A DNA stretch of 39,766 nucleotides from Opitutia bacterium (GCA_029252625.1 JAQXBA010000128.1:1-39766), one strand, 5' to 3'; counted from the first letter of the stretch, positions 25,006 to 34,710 are shown. Translations and numbers: made by a program. The notes: generated from the letters alone by a model not told the origin.

Positions 25006-26742
25006 ATGGCACTTGCTCGTATTCAAGCCTCGATCGTTAAAAATTTGCTCAAGATGGGGCACCTGTCGGATGCGCAATGCCAAACAATAATCGATACGGA
25101 TCAGGATTTTTCAGGTTTGGCTTTGGAATCGCTGTTATTTGAAGAGTATAAAATCTCCCCGTTTCAGGTCTTATTTGCAAAGGCGCAAGCATTCGATATG
25201 CCGCCGATTAACGTAAAGCATTGTCTGGTCAGTGAGGCGACGTTTTCGAAGTTAGAGCAGGACTTTTGCCGTGAAAATAGCGTCCTCCCGCTCGGCTTTG
25301 CCGGTGATTGTATCATCGTTGCCGTGAGTAACCCATTTGATCTCGAGACGATTAACAAGGTAAAAGAGATGGCTGGAATGCCTGTCTCAGTACTTCTTGG
25401 ACTGGAAGGTGCAATTAATGATGCATTGCGCGGTGATGAAGAAGAGCGACAGGCCGTGGGTTTTGGTGATGTGGTTGAAGCGCTTGGTATGGATTTTGCG
25501 AGCGAAGAAGATTCGGAAGATGATTTCTCCGACGAAGAGTCTGCGCCGATTATTAAGCTGGGTAATCGCATCATTGAAGAGGCTTATTTTGCCGGTGCCA
25601 GTGATATCCATATTGAACCTTTTGAGATGGAGACTCGGGTGCGTGTTCGTATCGATGGTATTTTAAAGCATCAACTTTCGATGCCGCCTGCGGCGTCGGG
25701 TGCATTGCTGGCTCGTTTGAAAGTCATGGCTGAGCTCGACATTGCTGAAAAGCGATTGCCGCAGGATGGGCGTATTCAGTTTAAGCAATTTAACAAAAAG
25801 GGCATCGACGTGGATTTACGTGTAGCGACGGCACCACTGAATTATGGTGAAGGTGTGGTCATGCGTATCTTGGATAAGCAAAAGAGCACTTTGCCGCTGC
25901 CTGCGTTGGGGTTTTCAGATGAGAATCTCAGCCGTTATAGAGAATTGATCACGCGCCCGTATGGTATGGTCTTGCACTGTGGGCCGACTGGTTCTGGCAA
26001 GTCGATGACGCTCTATTCTGCGCTGAATGAGATTAATAAGGTCGATGTCTGTATTCGTACCGCAGAGGATCCGATCGAGTATACCTTGCCTGGCTTATTG
26101 CAGATGCAAATGCAGCGTAAGATCGGTCTGACTTTCGCCACTGCGCTGCGTGCATTCCTTCGTCAAGATCCAGATGTGATCTTGGTCGGTGAAATTCGTG
26201 ATAAGGAAACAGCTGGCATCGCTGTTGAAGCCGCACTGACAGGTCATATGCTCTTCAGTACCTTGCACACGAATGATGCACCGACGACTGTTTCTCGACT
26301 GACTGAGATGGGCGTGGAACCGTTTATGATTTCAGCTTCTTTAGTATGTGTGTGTGCTCAACGGTTGATGCGACGTGTCTGTAAAACGTGTAAGCAAGTT
26401 CATCTGCAGACAGGTAACGAAGCTGCGATTATGCAGCGTGCTTTAGGGTGGGCTGGAAAAGTTCCGCGTGTGAGCGAAGATGGCTGCCCGAGTTGCGGCG
26501 GTAATGGCTACAAAGGCCGTGTCGGTATTCACGAATTAATGGCGACCAGTGAAGAACTTGTTCAAGCGATTAATTCCGAAGAAGAAGCGGTTGTGCTCAA
26601 ACGAATTGCGATGCGTAATGGAATGAAGACTTTGCACCAAGACTGCATGCTGAAGGTCAAGGACGGCTTGACGACCATGGAAGAGGCCTTGGGTGCGGTG
26701 CCGCCTGATATGGAGCAATACGAAGTTTCCGAAGGCAGCTAG
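25006..26742 (+). CDS. GspE/PilB-type secretion or pilus assembly ATPase
   Basis: A 578-residue cytoplasmic hexameric ATPase that powers pseudopilus or type IV pilus extension. Residues about 1-140 are the T2SSE_N/MshEN domain. An acidic linker (about 144-185, [15 protein letters not shown]) follows. The ATPase has SDIHIEPFE, Walker A GPTGSGKS (326-333), the Asp box (TAEDPIEY), Walker [13 protein letters not shown] (388-399, Glu396) and the His box [13 protein letters not shown]. Four cysteines of the zinc finger are in place: Cys459, Cys462, Cys494, Cys497. All catalytic motifs are intact. It ends the cluster 21756-26742, 55 bp after the second receiver gene. No GspF/PilC or pilin genes are in the window, so T2SS versus T4P is undecided. 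Confidence 0.92.
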   Translation: MALARIQASIVKNLLKMGHLSDAQCQTIIDTDQDFSGLALESLLFEEYKISPFQVLFAKAQAFDMPPINVKHCLVSEATFSKLEQDFCRENSVLPLGFAGDCIIVAVSNPFDLETINKVKEMAGMPVSVLLGLEGAINDALRGDEEERQAVGFGDVVEALGMDFASEEDSEDDFSDEESAPIIKLGNRIIEEAYFAGASDIHIEPFEMETRVRVRIDGILKHQLSMPPAASGALLARLKVMAELDIAEKRLPQDGRIQFKQFNKKGIDVDLRVATAPLNYGEGVVMRILDKQKSTLPLPALGFSDENLSRYRELITRPYGMVLHCGPTGSGKSMTLYSALNEINKVDVCIRTAEDPIEYTLPGLLQMQMQRKIGLTFATALRAFLRQDPDVILVGEIRDKETAGIAVEAALTGHMLFSTLHTNDAPTTVSRLTEMGVEPFMISASLVCVCAQRLMRRVCKTCKQVHLQTGNEAAIMQRALGWAGKVPRVSEDGCPSCGGNGYKGRVGIHELMATSEELVQAINSEEEAVVLKRIAMRNGMKTLHQDCMLKVKDGLTTMEEALGAVPPDMEQYEVSEGS

Positions 26743-26759
26743 TATTATTTAGCAACTTC

Positions 26760-28061
26760 TTAGTTTAGCGCTGCTAAGATCGATTGAGCGATCCGCGCGC
26801 TACTTCCTTTATTATTTCCGTGCCAGTCTCTGCCCGCCTGTGACATTGCAGTTCGTGCCATCGAGTCTTTGGCTAGATCCAACACGAGTGCCTTGAGGTG
26901 GTTTTCATCAATTGCGGACAGCGCTGCACCACTTTGCACTAAGGATTTTGCCACTGCCTTAAAATTCGTCATGTTAGGCCCCATTACAATAGGAATGCCG
27001 ATACCAGCTGCTTCAATCGGTGTTTGCCCCCCGGTGTTGGGCTCAAGGCTTTTGCCAATGAAGGCTAGGTCCGCCACTTGCGTGAGTCGAGCGAGCTCAC
27101 CAGTTGTATCGGCCAACTGTATATTGACGCGGTTCGGCGTCGCGGTGTTTTGTGAGCGTTGATGCCAAATGAGCGGTTGCTGATTGAGTAAGCGTGTGAT
27201 TTCTGGGGCACGCTCTGCATGGCGTGGCACTAAAAGCAGACGGCAATCGAAACCAGTCGCAATGAGACTCGCTTGAATACGCAGAAGAGCCGCTTCTTCG
27301 CCAGGCCAGGTCGAAGATCCGAGTAAGATGAACGGGGGCTCTTGCTCGGCTTGATATCCAAATCCAAGCTCTTCGCAGAGCGTCGTATGTGCGACTTGAT
27401 CGAATGGCGTCCCGAGAGTGACATCAAATTTTATACTGCCAGTGGATAAGGTTGTATCTGCTTTGGCGCCCAGTTCAATCAGACGCGCTTGATCTAGATC
27501 GCTGGCTGCGAAGATGCAGTCTAGCTTTTGTAGCAGGCGTTTTGCGAATCCAGGTATTTTTTGATAACGTTTAAAACTTCTATCTGAGATGCGTGCATTG
27601 ATTAGAAAAGTGGGGATGCGATTGATACGCGCTCGATACAAGTGCTCAGGCCAGAGTTCGCTCTCGGTCATAATAATTACGTCCGGTTGGATTCGTTGCC
27701 ATGCCAGTCGAGAAAATAGCCAAAAATCGAGCGGGAATACGCCTATGCTGTAGACGTGATCTTTGTAGCATTTTTTTGCTTCGGCGTATCCGGTGCTGGT
27801 GGTGGTGGTCAGTACGATTTCGACAGTATCGTCTGCCTGTAAGGCTTGGATCAGTGGGCCAATTGCCAGTATTTCACCGACGCTGACTGCTTGCAGCCAG
27901 ATGCGTTTCTTGTTCGGGGCGGGTGGGCTAAGTCGCCGGAATCGCCCGAGCCGATGCTGGAAGTCTTTTGCGTAACCGCCACGCCGCCACATACGCCAGC
28001 CGTAGTATGGCAGTACTACTAATAAGGTGGGGAGATACAGTAATCGATAAAACCAAATCAT
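26760..28061 (-). CDS. waaA: 3-deoxy-D-manno-octulosonic acid transferase
   Basis: A 433-residue, membrane-associated GT30 enzyme that adds Kdo to lipid A. An N-terminal membrane anchor (MIWFYRLLYLPTLLVVLPYYGW) is followed by the family motifs IWLQAVSVGEILAIGPLI, LTTTTSTGY, FPLDF, IMTESELWPE, NARISDRSFKRY, ILLGSSTWPGEE, LVPRHAERAPEI, FIGKSL...GGQTPIEAA. ATG 28061 is preferred over a TTG five codons upstream. The gene converges on the secretion ATPase with only 17 bp between the stops and no clear terminator. With lptD it shows that the organism makes Kdo-containing LPS. Confidence 0.94.
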   Translation of the reverse strand: MIWFYRLLYLPTLLVVLPYYGWRMWRRGGYAKDFQHRLGRFRRLSPPAPNKKRIWLQAVSVGEILAIGPLIQALQADDTVEIVLTTTTSTGYAEAKKCYKDHVYSIGVFPLDFWLFSRLAWQRIQPDVIIMTESELWPEHLYRARINRIPTFLINARISDRSFKRYQKIPGFAKRLLQKLDCIFAASDLDQARLIELGAKADTTLSTGSIKFDVTLGTPFDQVAHTTLCEELGFGYQAEQEPPFILLGSSTWPGEEAALLRIQASLIATGFDCRLLLVPRHAERAPEITRLLNQQPLIWHQRSQNTATPNRVNIQLADTTGELARLTQVADLAFIGKSLEPNTGGQTPIEAAGIGIPIVMGPNMTNFKAVAKSLVQSGAALSAIDENHLKALVLDLAKDSMARTAMSQAGRDWHGNNKGSSARIAQSILAALN

Positions 28062-28334
28062 TTTAGAGGATATCAATCGTGATTAAGCCAGTTTGAAAGT
28101 TTAAAAGCGATAAAACTGATCTGTCGCGGATCTGTAGTAAATAAAATTGGCCAAATGCTTGCATCTCCAAGCCTCGGATGTGAGCTTCCGGTCCTGCATT
28201 GGATGAGTGTTGGTAGCGATATTCGACCGCCTAGGCTTCGCATGTGAGTCAATATCGCATTTAAGCAAATAATGGTCTAAAAGATCGATTTCTATTGACC
28301 CGAGAGCTACGTTTAATTTGTTCAACGATTTCCA

Positions 28335-28428
<94 letters not shown>

Positions 28429-28497
28429 TTAAGGTTAAGCCGTCGATAATAGCGGATAGTAGGAGGAGAACGAATCAGAGCAGAGGGTTTGCGGAGC

Positions 28498-28517
28498 GCA
28501 GCTGTACGGACAGCTGC
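28498..28517. repeat. Perfect 8-bp inverted repeat downstream of tRNA-Ser
   Basis: GCAGCTGT (28498-28505), loop acgg, ACAGCTGC (28510-28517), inside a G/C-rich stretch 28490-28545 and without a T-run. It looks like a REP-type palindromic unit rather than a terminator. Only one copy is seen in the window. Confidence 0.4.
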
Positions 28518-28688
28518 AAGTTGGAGCCGTAGTCCGGAGTGTTGCCAAGTCAATCGTCAGAGTCATTTTCAATTATTGGTGCAGGCGATTCGACCGTCTC
28601 GCGCTGTATTACAGGCAATTGATGACCGCACCCGAAGTGTTGTGTTCATGGTTGAAACTGAGCGCATGCAATGCATCGTCGAGTGCAC

Positions 28689-29321
28689 ATGTTTATTGAA
28701 TCTCAAGAATTGCCACCTATCGGCACCAATGCGTTTGCCCTAATTGAACCATCACGTAAGGAGTGTGTGATTGTCGATGCACCCGCCGACGCCTACGATT
28801 GGGCAATGCAAGTTGCACAGCAGCATGACTGTCAGATTGTGGCGCTGATTTTGACACATGGGCACTGGGATCATATTTTAGATGGCCACAAATTTGCCGA
28901 TGCAGGGATTCCAACCTATGGGCATCTGGCCGACACTGAAATGTTTGCGGCCCCTTCTAGAATGGCGAGCTATGCCATTCCAGGACTGAACTTATTGCCT
29001 GTGCCGATTGAGCACTGGATCAAAGCGGGCGATACGCTCAATTTACTGGGCGACCAGTTGGAGATTCGCCACGTACCCGGTCATTGTCCTGGGAATATCC
29101 TAGTATATGTGGCTAGCGCACAGGCCGCGATCGTCGGCGATGTGATTTTTGCCGGAAGCGTAGGTCGTTACGATTTGCCGGGTGGCGACTTTTCAGTGCT
29201 CGAGCAATCGATTCAAACGCAGGTTTATACACTGCCGGATGCGACGCTTATTTATCCTGGGCATGGCCCCAACACTACGGTCGCCAAAGAAAAAGAGGGG
29301 AATCCATTTGTGCGCGTATGA
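28689..29321 (+). CDS. Metallo-beta-lactamase-fold hydrolase (glyoxalase II-like)
   Basis: A 210-residue MBL-fold protein. Metal ligands: THGHWDH with His57, His59, Asp61 and His62; His132 in HVPGHCPGN; Asp151 in VGDVIFAGSVGR; His192 in YPGHGP. The SVGRYDLPGG segment places it with the YcbL-type glyoxalase II-like hydrolases. The likely reaction is thioester hydrolysis, but the substrate is not shown by sequence. ATG 28689 gives the usual short N-terminus; another ATG six codons earlier is possible. The stop overlaps the ribD start by four bases (ATGA). Confidence 0.9.
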   Translation: MFIESQELPPIGTNAFALIEPSRKECVIVDAPADAYDWAMQVAQQHDCQIVALILTHGHWDHILDGHKFADAGIPTYGHLADTEMFAAPSRMASYAIPGLNLLPVPIEHWIKAGDTLNLLGDQLEIRHVPGHCPGNILVYVASAQAAIVGDVIFAGSVGRYDLPGGDFSVLEQSIQTQVYTLPDATLIYPGHGPNTTVAKEKEGNPFVRV

Positions 29322-30433
29322 GTTTACCTGATCAGTCGCACCAAGCTTTTATGGCCTATGCGCTTGAATTAGCGCAGCGAGCCTGGGGGCAAACGCACCC
29401 GAACCCGATGGTCGGTGCGGTCATCGTCGAGCAGGGGCAGATCGTTGCTGAAGGCTGGCATCATGCGGCGGGGCAAGCGCATGCTGAAATCGAAGCGCTG
29501 CAAGCGTTGGGACGAAGGCCGGCTGACGGGGCGACTATTTATGTAACTTTAGAGCCTTGCAGTAGCTGTGGCCGCACCGGCGCTTGCACGACTGCCATTC
29601 TTGAGTCGGGCATACGGAATGTAGTCGTCGGGGCAGTCGACCCGAACCCAGATCATGCAGGAAAAGGGCTCGCGCTCTTACGCGCGGCGGGCGTCGATGT
29701 GATCGAAGGGCTGCTGGGCCAGGATTGCACCGATCTAAATTTAATTTTCAACCATTGGATCGTGAGTCATCGTCCGCTACTTGCGGCGAAAATGGCGCTT
29801 ACATTGGATGGTAAATTCGCGGCGGCTTCGGGACACTCGCAATGGGTAACAGGGGAGGCGGCGCGAGCGGATGTGATGCGTTGGCGACGCTATTTTCCGG
29901 CGATCGCAGTGGGAGCCAATACGGTGCTTCGCGATGATCCGAGTCTGACGAGCCGGCTTGGCGAGTCGACTTGGTGCCCGCGGCGTTTTGTATTTGACCG
30001 GAGTTTACGCACTGTGTGCGAAACACGCTGGCCGCAGCTTTATCGAGACGCGCACTTGGCGCGCACGACTGTACTGTGTGGCCCGGCAGCGGATGTTGAT
30101 CTACGCGGTCAACTCACTGCTCATGGTGTGAGCGTCTGGGAATTACCAGAGGTCGACGGACATTTGGATTGGGAGGCTTTTCGCACACGTTGCGCAGAGG
30201 ACGAAATCTGCGGCGTCTATGTCGAAACTGGACCAGCGCTGGCCTCTAGTTTGCTGGAACGGCAGCTCGTCGACTATGCGTTTATTTATCAAGCGCCGAA
30301 GTTTATGAGCGATTGCGCGACACCGGGTATCGGTAGTGCGCGCGATACACAGTCAATGCGTGATGCCTTGCAGCTCAATCATGTGCGCCATGCAATTTTA
30401 GGTGAAGATATTCTTACTCGTGGCAGTTTTTAA
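29318..30433 (+). CDS. ribD: Bifunctional riboflavin biosynthesis deaminase/reductase
   Basis: A 371-residue enzyme that deaminates and then reduces the pyrimidine intermediate of riboflavin synthesis. Residues 8-140 are the zinc deaminase (THPNPMVGAVIV; His55 and Glu57 in AHAEIEA; Cys81 and Cys90 in PCSSCGRTGAC). The family usually has PCxHxGRTPPC, so here Cys84 stands at the His place and GA replaces PP. Residues about 150-371 are the RibD_C reductase (LLAAKMALTLDGKFA, WVTGEAARADVMRWRR, AIAVGANTVLRDDPSLTSR, VYVETGPALASSLL). It is translationally coupled to the MBL hydrolase. No other rib genes are here. Confidence 0.95.
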   Translation: MSLPDQSHQAFMAYALELAQRAWGQTHPNPMVGAVIVEQGQIVAEGWHHAAGQAHAEIEALQALGRRPADGATIYVTLEPCSSCGRTGACTTAILESGIRNVVVGAVDPNPDHAGKGLALLRAAGVDVIEGLLGQDCTDLNLIFNHWIVSHRPLLAAKMALTLDGKFAAASGHSQWVTGEAARADVMRWRRYFPAIAVGANTVLRDDPSLTSRLGESTWCPRRFVFDRSLRTVCETRWPQLYRDAHLARTTVLCGPAADVDLRGQLTAHGVSVWELPEVDGHLDWEAFRTRCAEDEICGVYVETGPALASSLLERQLVDYAFIYQAPKFMSDCATPGIGSARDTQSMRDALQLNHVRHAILGEDILTRGSF

Positions 30434-30460
30434 TCAGTATCAACAACACTCGCACTTTTT

Positions 30461-31060
30461 ATGACTCAAAAATCTCTCATTATCGCCACTGGCAACGCCC
30501 ACAAAATCGAAGAATTCGAATTACTACTCAAGGGACTAGAATTTGACGTGGTTTCTGCAAAAGCCTGTGGTGGCATGCCAGATGTGGATGAGAACGGTTC
30601 GACCTTTGCGGCAAATGCACAAATTAAAGCCGGGGCGTTGCGTAAGCTCGCGCCTGCAGATGCTTGGGTGATGGCGGACGACTCTGGCCTTGAAGTTGAT
30701 GCACTCGACGGGGCGCCTGGGATCTATTCCGCACGTTACGCCGGAGTGGAGGCGAGCGACCAAGACAATGTAGCGAAACTACTCGAGGCGTTGAAGGATG
30801 TGCCGAAGGCGAAACGCACCGCACGCTTTCGCTGTGTTCTGTGTGTGATCGATCACGAAGGTCACGTCACACATTACGACGGCAGCTGTGAAGGCCGCAT
30901 CGATACCGAATTGCATGGCGACGGCGGCTTCGGCTACGACCCGATCTTTATTCCAGACGGCTACAATGAAAGCTTTGCGCAACTCGGTGATGCAGTCAAG
31001 AGTCAGCTTAGCCATCGCGCGAAAGCAGTTGATTTGATGTGCAGCATCTTAGCGAAATAA
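30461..31060 (+). CDS. rdgB: dITP/XTP pyrophosphatase
   Basis: A 199-residue Ham1/RdgB house-cleaning enzyme that hydrolyses non-canonical purine NTPs (dITP, XTP) to the monophosphate. Signatures: N-terminal [16 protein letters not shown] (family SGNxxKxxE), [41 protein letters not shown], and [21 protein letters not shown] ... SHRAKA at the end. All are intact. It starts 27 bp after ribD on the same strand. Confidence 0.95.
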   Translation: MTQKSLIIATGNAHKIEEFELLLKGLEFDVVSAKACGGMPDVDENGSTFAANAQIKAGALRKLAPADAWVMADDSGLEVDALDGAPGIYSARYAGVEASDQDNVAKLLEALKDVPKAKRTARFRCVLCVIDHEGHVTHYDGSCEGRIDTELHGDGGFGYDPIFIPDGYNESFAQLGDAVKSQLSHRAKAVDLMCSILAK

Positions 31061-31278
31061 ATGCCCGTTGCATTCTTTCGCTGTTAACTGCAGTTTCTAT
31101 CGGATCGAATATTTTTACTGGGATGACTCCTGCATAAGCAGTCGCTACGAATGATCGAGATGGCAGTAGCGAGCGAGTTTAGCACGCGTTTGAATTGTTG
31201 AGTGCCAGGAATGATTTCTTTACCATTTCGGTCGCTTTATGCTTTGCAGCTAATGGTAGGGCGGCGTAGCGTGGCGAT

Positions 31279-32277
31279 ATGGAATTTGTTTTTGATTCAC
31301 CACTTGATATGCACTTGCACCTTCGCGAAGGGGCAATGATGGAGCGCGTGACGCCGCTTACCGCGGAGCATTTCTCCGGAGCGATCATTATGCCGAACCT
31401 GGTGCCGCCAGTTGATAATCTTGAGCGCCTGCAAGTGTATCGTGATCAGATCAATGTGGCCAAGGGCGACACGGTCTTTGACCCGTTGATGATGTTGTTT
31501 TTTCGCAACTACAGTGCAGCTGAGCTTACCGCCGCGCGTGAGCACATCTTCGGCATCAAGCTCTATCCGGCAGGAGCAACCACTAATAGCGAAGCAGGGG
31601 TTAAAGAGCTCAGTGCAGCCGAGGGCACGTTCAAGTTAATGGAGGAAATGGGGATTCCGTTGATGATTCACGGCGAGACACATGGATTCGTGATGGATCG
31701 TGAGAAGGAGTTTCTCGCTAGTTATGAGTATCTCGCGCAAAAATTCCCTAAGTTAAAAATTACGATGGAGCATATCACGACGCGGGATGCGGTCGAGTTG
31801 TTGGATCGCTATGAGAATCTATATGCCACCGTCACGCTGCACCACTTAATTATCACACTTGACGATGTGGCAGGCGGCATGTTGCAGCCGCACCTTTTTT
31901 GTAAGCCGATCGCGAAGCGTCCGGAGGATCGCGAAGCGTTGTTGGCGGCTGCCTTGCAAGCTCATCCTAAATTGATGTTTGGAAGCGATTCCGCGCCACA
32001 CCCAATCTCCAAGAAGGAGTGCTGCGGCTGTGCGGCAGGCCTTTTTACCGCTCCGGTTTGTTTGCCAACACTGGTCGAACTGTTTGAGGAGCACGGGGCG
32101 TTGGATAATTTGCAGGCATTTGTCAGTAGCAATGCCCAGCGCATTCATGGTTTTACGCCGTTATCGAAAACCGTTAAGCTGGAGAAAGTCGGAATGCTTG
32201 TGCCAGAAAGCTATGGCGACGTAGTGCCGTACCGTGCAGGCGAGACGATCCCTTGGGCAGTGACCTCAATTCACTAA
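31279..32277 (+). CDS. pyrC: Dihydroorotase (PyrC type)
   Basis: A 332-residue class II dihydroorotase, the third step of pyrimidine synthesis (carbamoyl-aspartate to dihydroorotate). Zinc site: His12 and His14 (DMHLHLR), Lys94 as the carboxylated lysine ([13 protein letters not shown]), His131 (IHGET), His165 (EHITT) and catalytic Asp237 (FGSDSAPH). The spacing matches E. coli PyrC. About 220 bp separate it from rdgB; I see no gene or attenuator in that gap. It converges on efp. Confidence 0.95.
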   Translation: MEFVFDSPLDMHLHLREGAMMERVTPLTAEHFSGAIIMPNLVPPVDNLERLQVYRDQINVAKGDTVFDPLMMLFFRNYSAAELTAAREHIFGIKLYPAGATTNSEAGVKELSAAEGTFKLMEEMGIPLMIHGETHGFVMDREKEFLASYEYLAQKFPKLKITMEHITTRDAVELLDRYENLYATVTLHHLIITLDDVAGGMLQPHLFCKPIAKRPEDREALLAAALQAHPKLMFGSDSAPHPISKKECCGCAAGLFTAPVCLPTLVELFEEHGALDNLQAFVSSNAQRIHGFTPLSKTVKLEKVGMLVPESYGDVVPYRAGETIPWAVTSIH

Positions 32278-32287
32278 TACGTGGCCA

Positions 32288-32337
32288 CCGTCGTAAGACG
32301 GGGGGTGCATTGGCTAACTCTGAGGCACCCCGGTCTT
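32288..32337. repeat. Structured palindromic region after pyrC
   Basis: CCGTC GTAA GACGG (32288-32301) forms one small hairpin. Alternatively AAGACGGGGGGTGC (32295-32308) pairs with GCACCCCGGTCTT (32325-32337), a 12-bp stem with one internal mismatch. A second partial copy of the motif (ggccgccgtaagagtgatgcac) follows at 32345-32366. It is not followed by a T-run, so it is separate from the terminator at 32370. Confidence 0.5.
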
Positions 32338-32369
32338 AAGACGGAGGCCGCCGTAAGAGTGATGCACAA

Positions 32370-32402
32370 AAAACGACGGACACGCAAAGCGTCCGCCGTT
32401 TT
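32370..32402. terminator. Bidirectional terminator between pyrC and efp
   Basis: AAAACG-A-CGGAC pairs with GTCCG-C-CGTTTT around the loop acgcaaagc, an 11-bp stem with one mismatch. It has A's on the left and T's on the right, so it can serve both convergent genes, pyrC (+) and efp (-). Confidence 0.75.
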
Positions 32403-32430
32403 GTATATAAAAAGTGTTGAGTTTGAGCGC

Positions 32431-32988
32431 CTACGCACGGCCCATGTAGGACTTTTCTGAGGTGCTGATCTTGAGTACGTCGCCTTCTTTGACGAACAAG
32501 GGTACCTGCACGACGAGGCCAGTTTCGAGTGTAGCTGGCTTTTGCACATTGCTGGCGGTGTCGCCTTTAATGCCTTCGGCGGATTCGGTGACTTTCATCT
32601 CGATCGACGCTGGTAGTTCGATTTGGATCGGCTTGTCGTTGACGTGAAGAATGCTGTATACCTGAGTCTCGACGAGGAAATCCTTTGAGTCTTCGACTAG
32701 AGAGGTATCGAGGATAATATCTTCGAAGGTTTCGGGATCCATAAAGTGGTAGCCGTCGCCATCGACGTAACTATATTCAAGCTTCACCATATCGGTGTGC
32801 ATAATCTCGACGGAGTCCGTGGTGCGGATTTTGGTATTGGTGCTGGATCCAGAACTCAGGTTGCGCATGGTGACTTGCATAAAGCCAGCTTGACGGCCTT
32901 GTGTACGGTGCTGCACGTCAAGAACTAGGTGTGGAGTACCTTGGTAGTTAAGGACCTTGCCTTTGCGAACGTCTGTAGGAGATGCCAT
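32431..32988 (-). CDS. efp: Elongation factor P, Arg32 type
   Basis: A 185-residue translation factor that rescues ribosomes stalled at proline stretches. It has three beta domains of normal length; the C-terminal signature region is EGDVLKISTSEKSYMGRA. The tip of domain I reads RTQGRQAGF, so the residue at the modified position is Arg32, the same number as the rhamnosylated arginine of Pseudomonas EF-P, not the lysine of E. coli (Lys34). Neither a modifying enzyme (earP or epmA/B) nor dTDP-rhamnose genes are nearby. It heads a minus-strand stretch with no Shine-Dalgarno (acaaatacttATG). Confidence 0.94.
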   Translation of the reverse strand: MASPTDVRKGKVLNYQGTPHLVLDVQHRTQGRQAGFMQVTMRNLSSGSSTNTKIRTTDSVEIMHTDMVKLEYSYVDGDGYHFMDPETFEDIILDTSLVEDSKDFLVETQVYSILHVNDKPIQIELPASIEMKVTESAEGIKGDTASNVQKPATLETGLVVQVPLFVKEGDVLKISTSEKSYMGRA

Positions 32989-33081
32989 AAGTATTTGTAG
33001 TGTTAGAAAACGTTGATCTTCCAGTGCTTTGCGAGGCTGTCAAGCGATTCGGTAGCAGTGCACATGGTGGCTACGCGCGGC

Positions 33082-33552
33082 TTACTGATCAGCACTTAAT
33101 TGTTTGAGCAAATTTTCGCAGCCATCTTCGATTAGATCGAGTACGTGTTCGAAGCCATGGTCACCACCATAATAAGGATCAGGAACTTCGGTTTGGCGAT
33201 GATTGGTGCAATAGTCGCAAAAGAGTTGGACTTTGTGGTGCATTTTAGCAGAAGGGTCGAGGGCGCATGCATCGATCAGGTTTTGATTATCCATCGCCAG
33301 AATTAGATCGTATACTTCAAGGTCGCTGGACTGTAGCTGACGTGAATGGCCGATGATCGGGATATTGCGTGCACGCATGGAGTATTGCATGCGTTTGTCG
33401 GGCGATGAACCAGCGTGAAAGCCAATAGTGCCAGCGGACTCAATCTCGAATTGATCGGTGAGTCCGGCTTGGTCGACTAGATGCTGCAAGACGCAGTGAC
33501 CTGCCGGGGAGCGGCAGATGTTGCCCATGCAAAGAAAGAGGATTTTGTTCAC
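33082..33552 (-). CDS. Low-molecular-weight protein tyrosine phosphatase
   Basis: A 156-residue phosphatase. The P-loop CMGNICRS (Cys8 to Ser15, C-x5-R-S) is at the N-terminus, and the general-acid motif [21 protein letters not shown] lies near the C-terminus. It begins with GTG at 33552; the catalytic Cys must lie close to the start and no upstream ATG fits. Such enzymes act on tyrosine kinases of polysaccharide export or on small phosphoproteins; no kinase is nearby, so the substrate is open. It lies between dus and efp on the same strand. Confidence 0.92.
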   Translation of the reverse strand: MNKILFLCMGNICRSPAGHCVLQHLVDQAGLTDQFEIESAGTIGFHAGSSPDKRMQYSMRARNIPIIGHSRQLQSSDLEVYDLILAMDNQNLIDACALDPSAKMHHKVQLFCDYCTNHRQTEVPDPYYGGDHGFEHVLDLIEDGCENLLKQLSADQ

Positions 33553-33575
33553 TAATGCAGGCTACTGATGGTGGT

Positions 33576-34577
33576 TTATTCGCCGATGTTTATATCTGTT
33601 CCGAACTGTGCGATGTGCGCCGCTGCGACGCGTTCGAGGTCTTCATACTGAATCACGTGGCCGAGTGCACCTCGGATCTGTCGTGAGTTTTTCATGCTCT
33701 TGGTGAGCGCGATCAGTTTAGGGCGCATCCACCGTAGATCGGTGTGCTTTTGTTGCCGAAAGGGACGTGCCATTAGCCTGCGCGTATAGTCAAGGATCGT
33801 TTGCCAGCGCTCGGCGACTGTCGGGGGGGCGGGCACCACGCCGTACTCAAGGTAATGCTTGATGTCGCGAAAAATCCATGGGTAGCCTAGTGCGGCGCGG
33901 CCGATCATCAAGCCAGCGCAATTGGTTTGTTCGCGGATGCGAATTACATCGTGCGCGCTACTAATGTTGCCATTGCCGATGACGGGAATCGTGAGCTCTG
34001 TCGCGACTTCGGCAATGAGTGGCCAATTAGCGTTGCCACTGTAGCCTTGCATTTTGGTGCGACCATGAATCGTAAGTGCCTGTGCGCCTTCGCTCTCGAC
34101 GATGTGGCCGACCTCGCGCGCAACAATGGTTTCGTCGTCCCAGCCAGTCCGGATTTTGGCAGTCACAGGGGTGTCGGGGACAGCGCGGACCACGGCTCCG
34201 ACGACTTTAGCTATTTTCGCCGGATTACGCAGCATTGACGAGCCCGCATCCATACAGATTACGCGATCTGCGGGACAACCGAAATTAATATCAATAAAGT
34301 CGGGTTGCAGGCGATCGACCAGAAGGCGCGCCGCGTCGGCCATCGAGTCTGGGTTGGCACCGAAGATTTGCACCCCCATTGGGCGCTGCTGTTCGGTAAA
34401 GTCCACTGTTTCCCAGAGTTTAGGGTCTTCACGAATAAGCGCATCGGACTGCACGAACTCGGTGACCATGACGTCGGCACCTTGCTCTTTACAGAATTGC
34501 CGAAAGACGATGTCCGTAACTCGCGCCATCGGAGCAAGATAGAGGGGGAATTGACCGTGTTGGAACCAAGGGAGCAT
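33576..34577 (-). CDS. tRNA-dihydrouridine synthase
   Basis: A 333-residue FMN enzyme that reduces uridines in tRNA D-loops. Signatures: [40 protein letters not shown] with the catalytic Cys in [49 protein letters not shown]. It looks most like DusB, but the Dus subtype cannot be fixed by eye. ATG 34577 is preferred; a TTG 28 codons further upstream would add a non-family extension. It precedes the phosphatase gene by 23 bp and is divergent from the small Cys-rich gene. Confidence 0.93.
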   Translation of the reverse strand: MLPWFQHGQFPLYLAPMARVTDIVFRQFCKEQGADVMVTEFVQSDALIREDPKLWETVDFTEQQRPMGVQIFGANPDSMADAARLLVDRLQPDFIDINFGCPADRVICMDAGSSMLRNPAKIAKVVGAVVRAVPDTPVTAKIRTGWDDETIVAREVGHIVESEGAQALTIHGRTKMQGYSGNANWPLIAEVATELTIPVIGNGNISSAHDVIRIREQTNCAGLMIGRAALGYPWIFRDIKHYLEYGVVPAPPTVAERWQTILDYTRRLMARPFRQQKHTDLRWMRPKLIALTKSMKNSRQIRGALGHVIQYEDLERVAAAHIAQFGTDINIGE

Positions 34578-34654
34578 GCAATTATCAAACTTTGTGTGAA
34601 AAAATGGGAATATTATGAAGTTAGGTGGCTCTAAAAATTTGTCTATCGAAAGAT

Positions 34655-34688
34655 TCGACAAAACGTAGAACTAATGATATTCTATAAA
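34655..34688 (+). promoter_or_regulatory. Possible promoter of the Cys-rich peptide gene
   Basis: TCGACA (34655-34660) and TATTCT (34678-34683) with a 17-base spacer; the overlapping TATAAA (34683-34688) is an alternative -10. It lies in the A/T-rich region between dus and the small gene at 34711. Pattern match only. Confidence 0.35.
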
Positions 34689-34710
34689 TTCTAACCATAA
34701 TTATATAAAA

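Noticed and set aside
28489-28743. 84-codon plus-strand frame upstream of the MBL hydrolase
   Set aside because: It overlaps the palindromic DNA and the hydrolase start and shows no family features.
32288-32337. Hairpin after pyrC as the pyrC terminator
   Set aside because: No T-run follows it. The stem at 32370-32402 with flanking A and T tracts is the better terminator.
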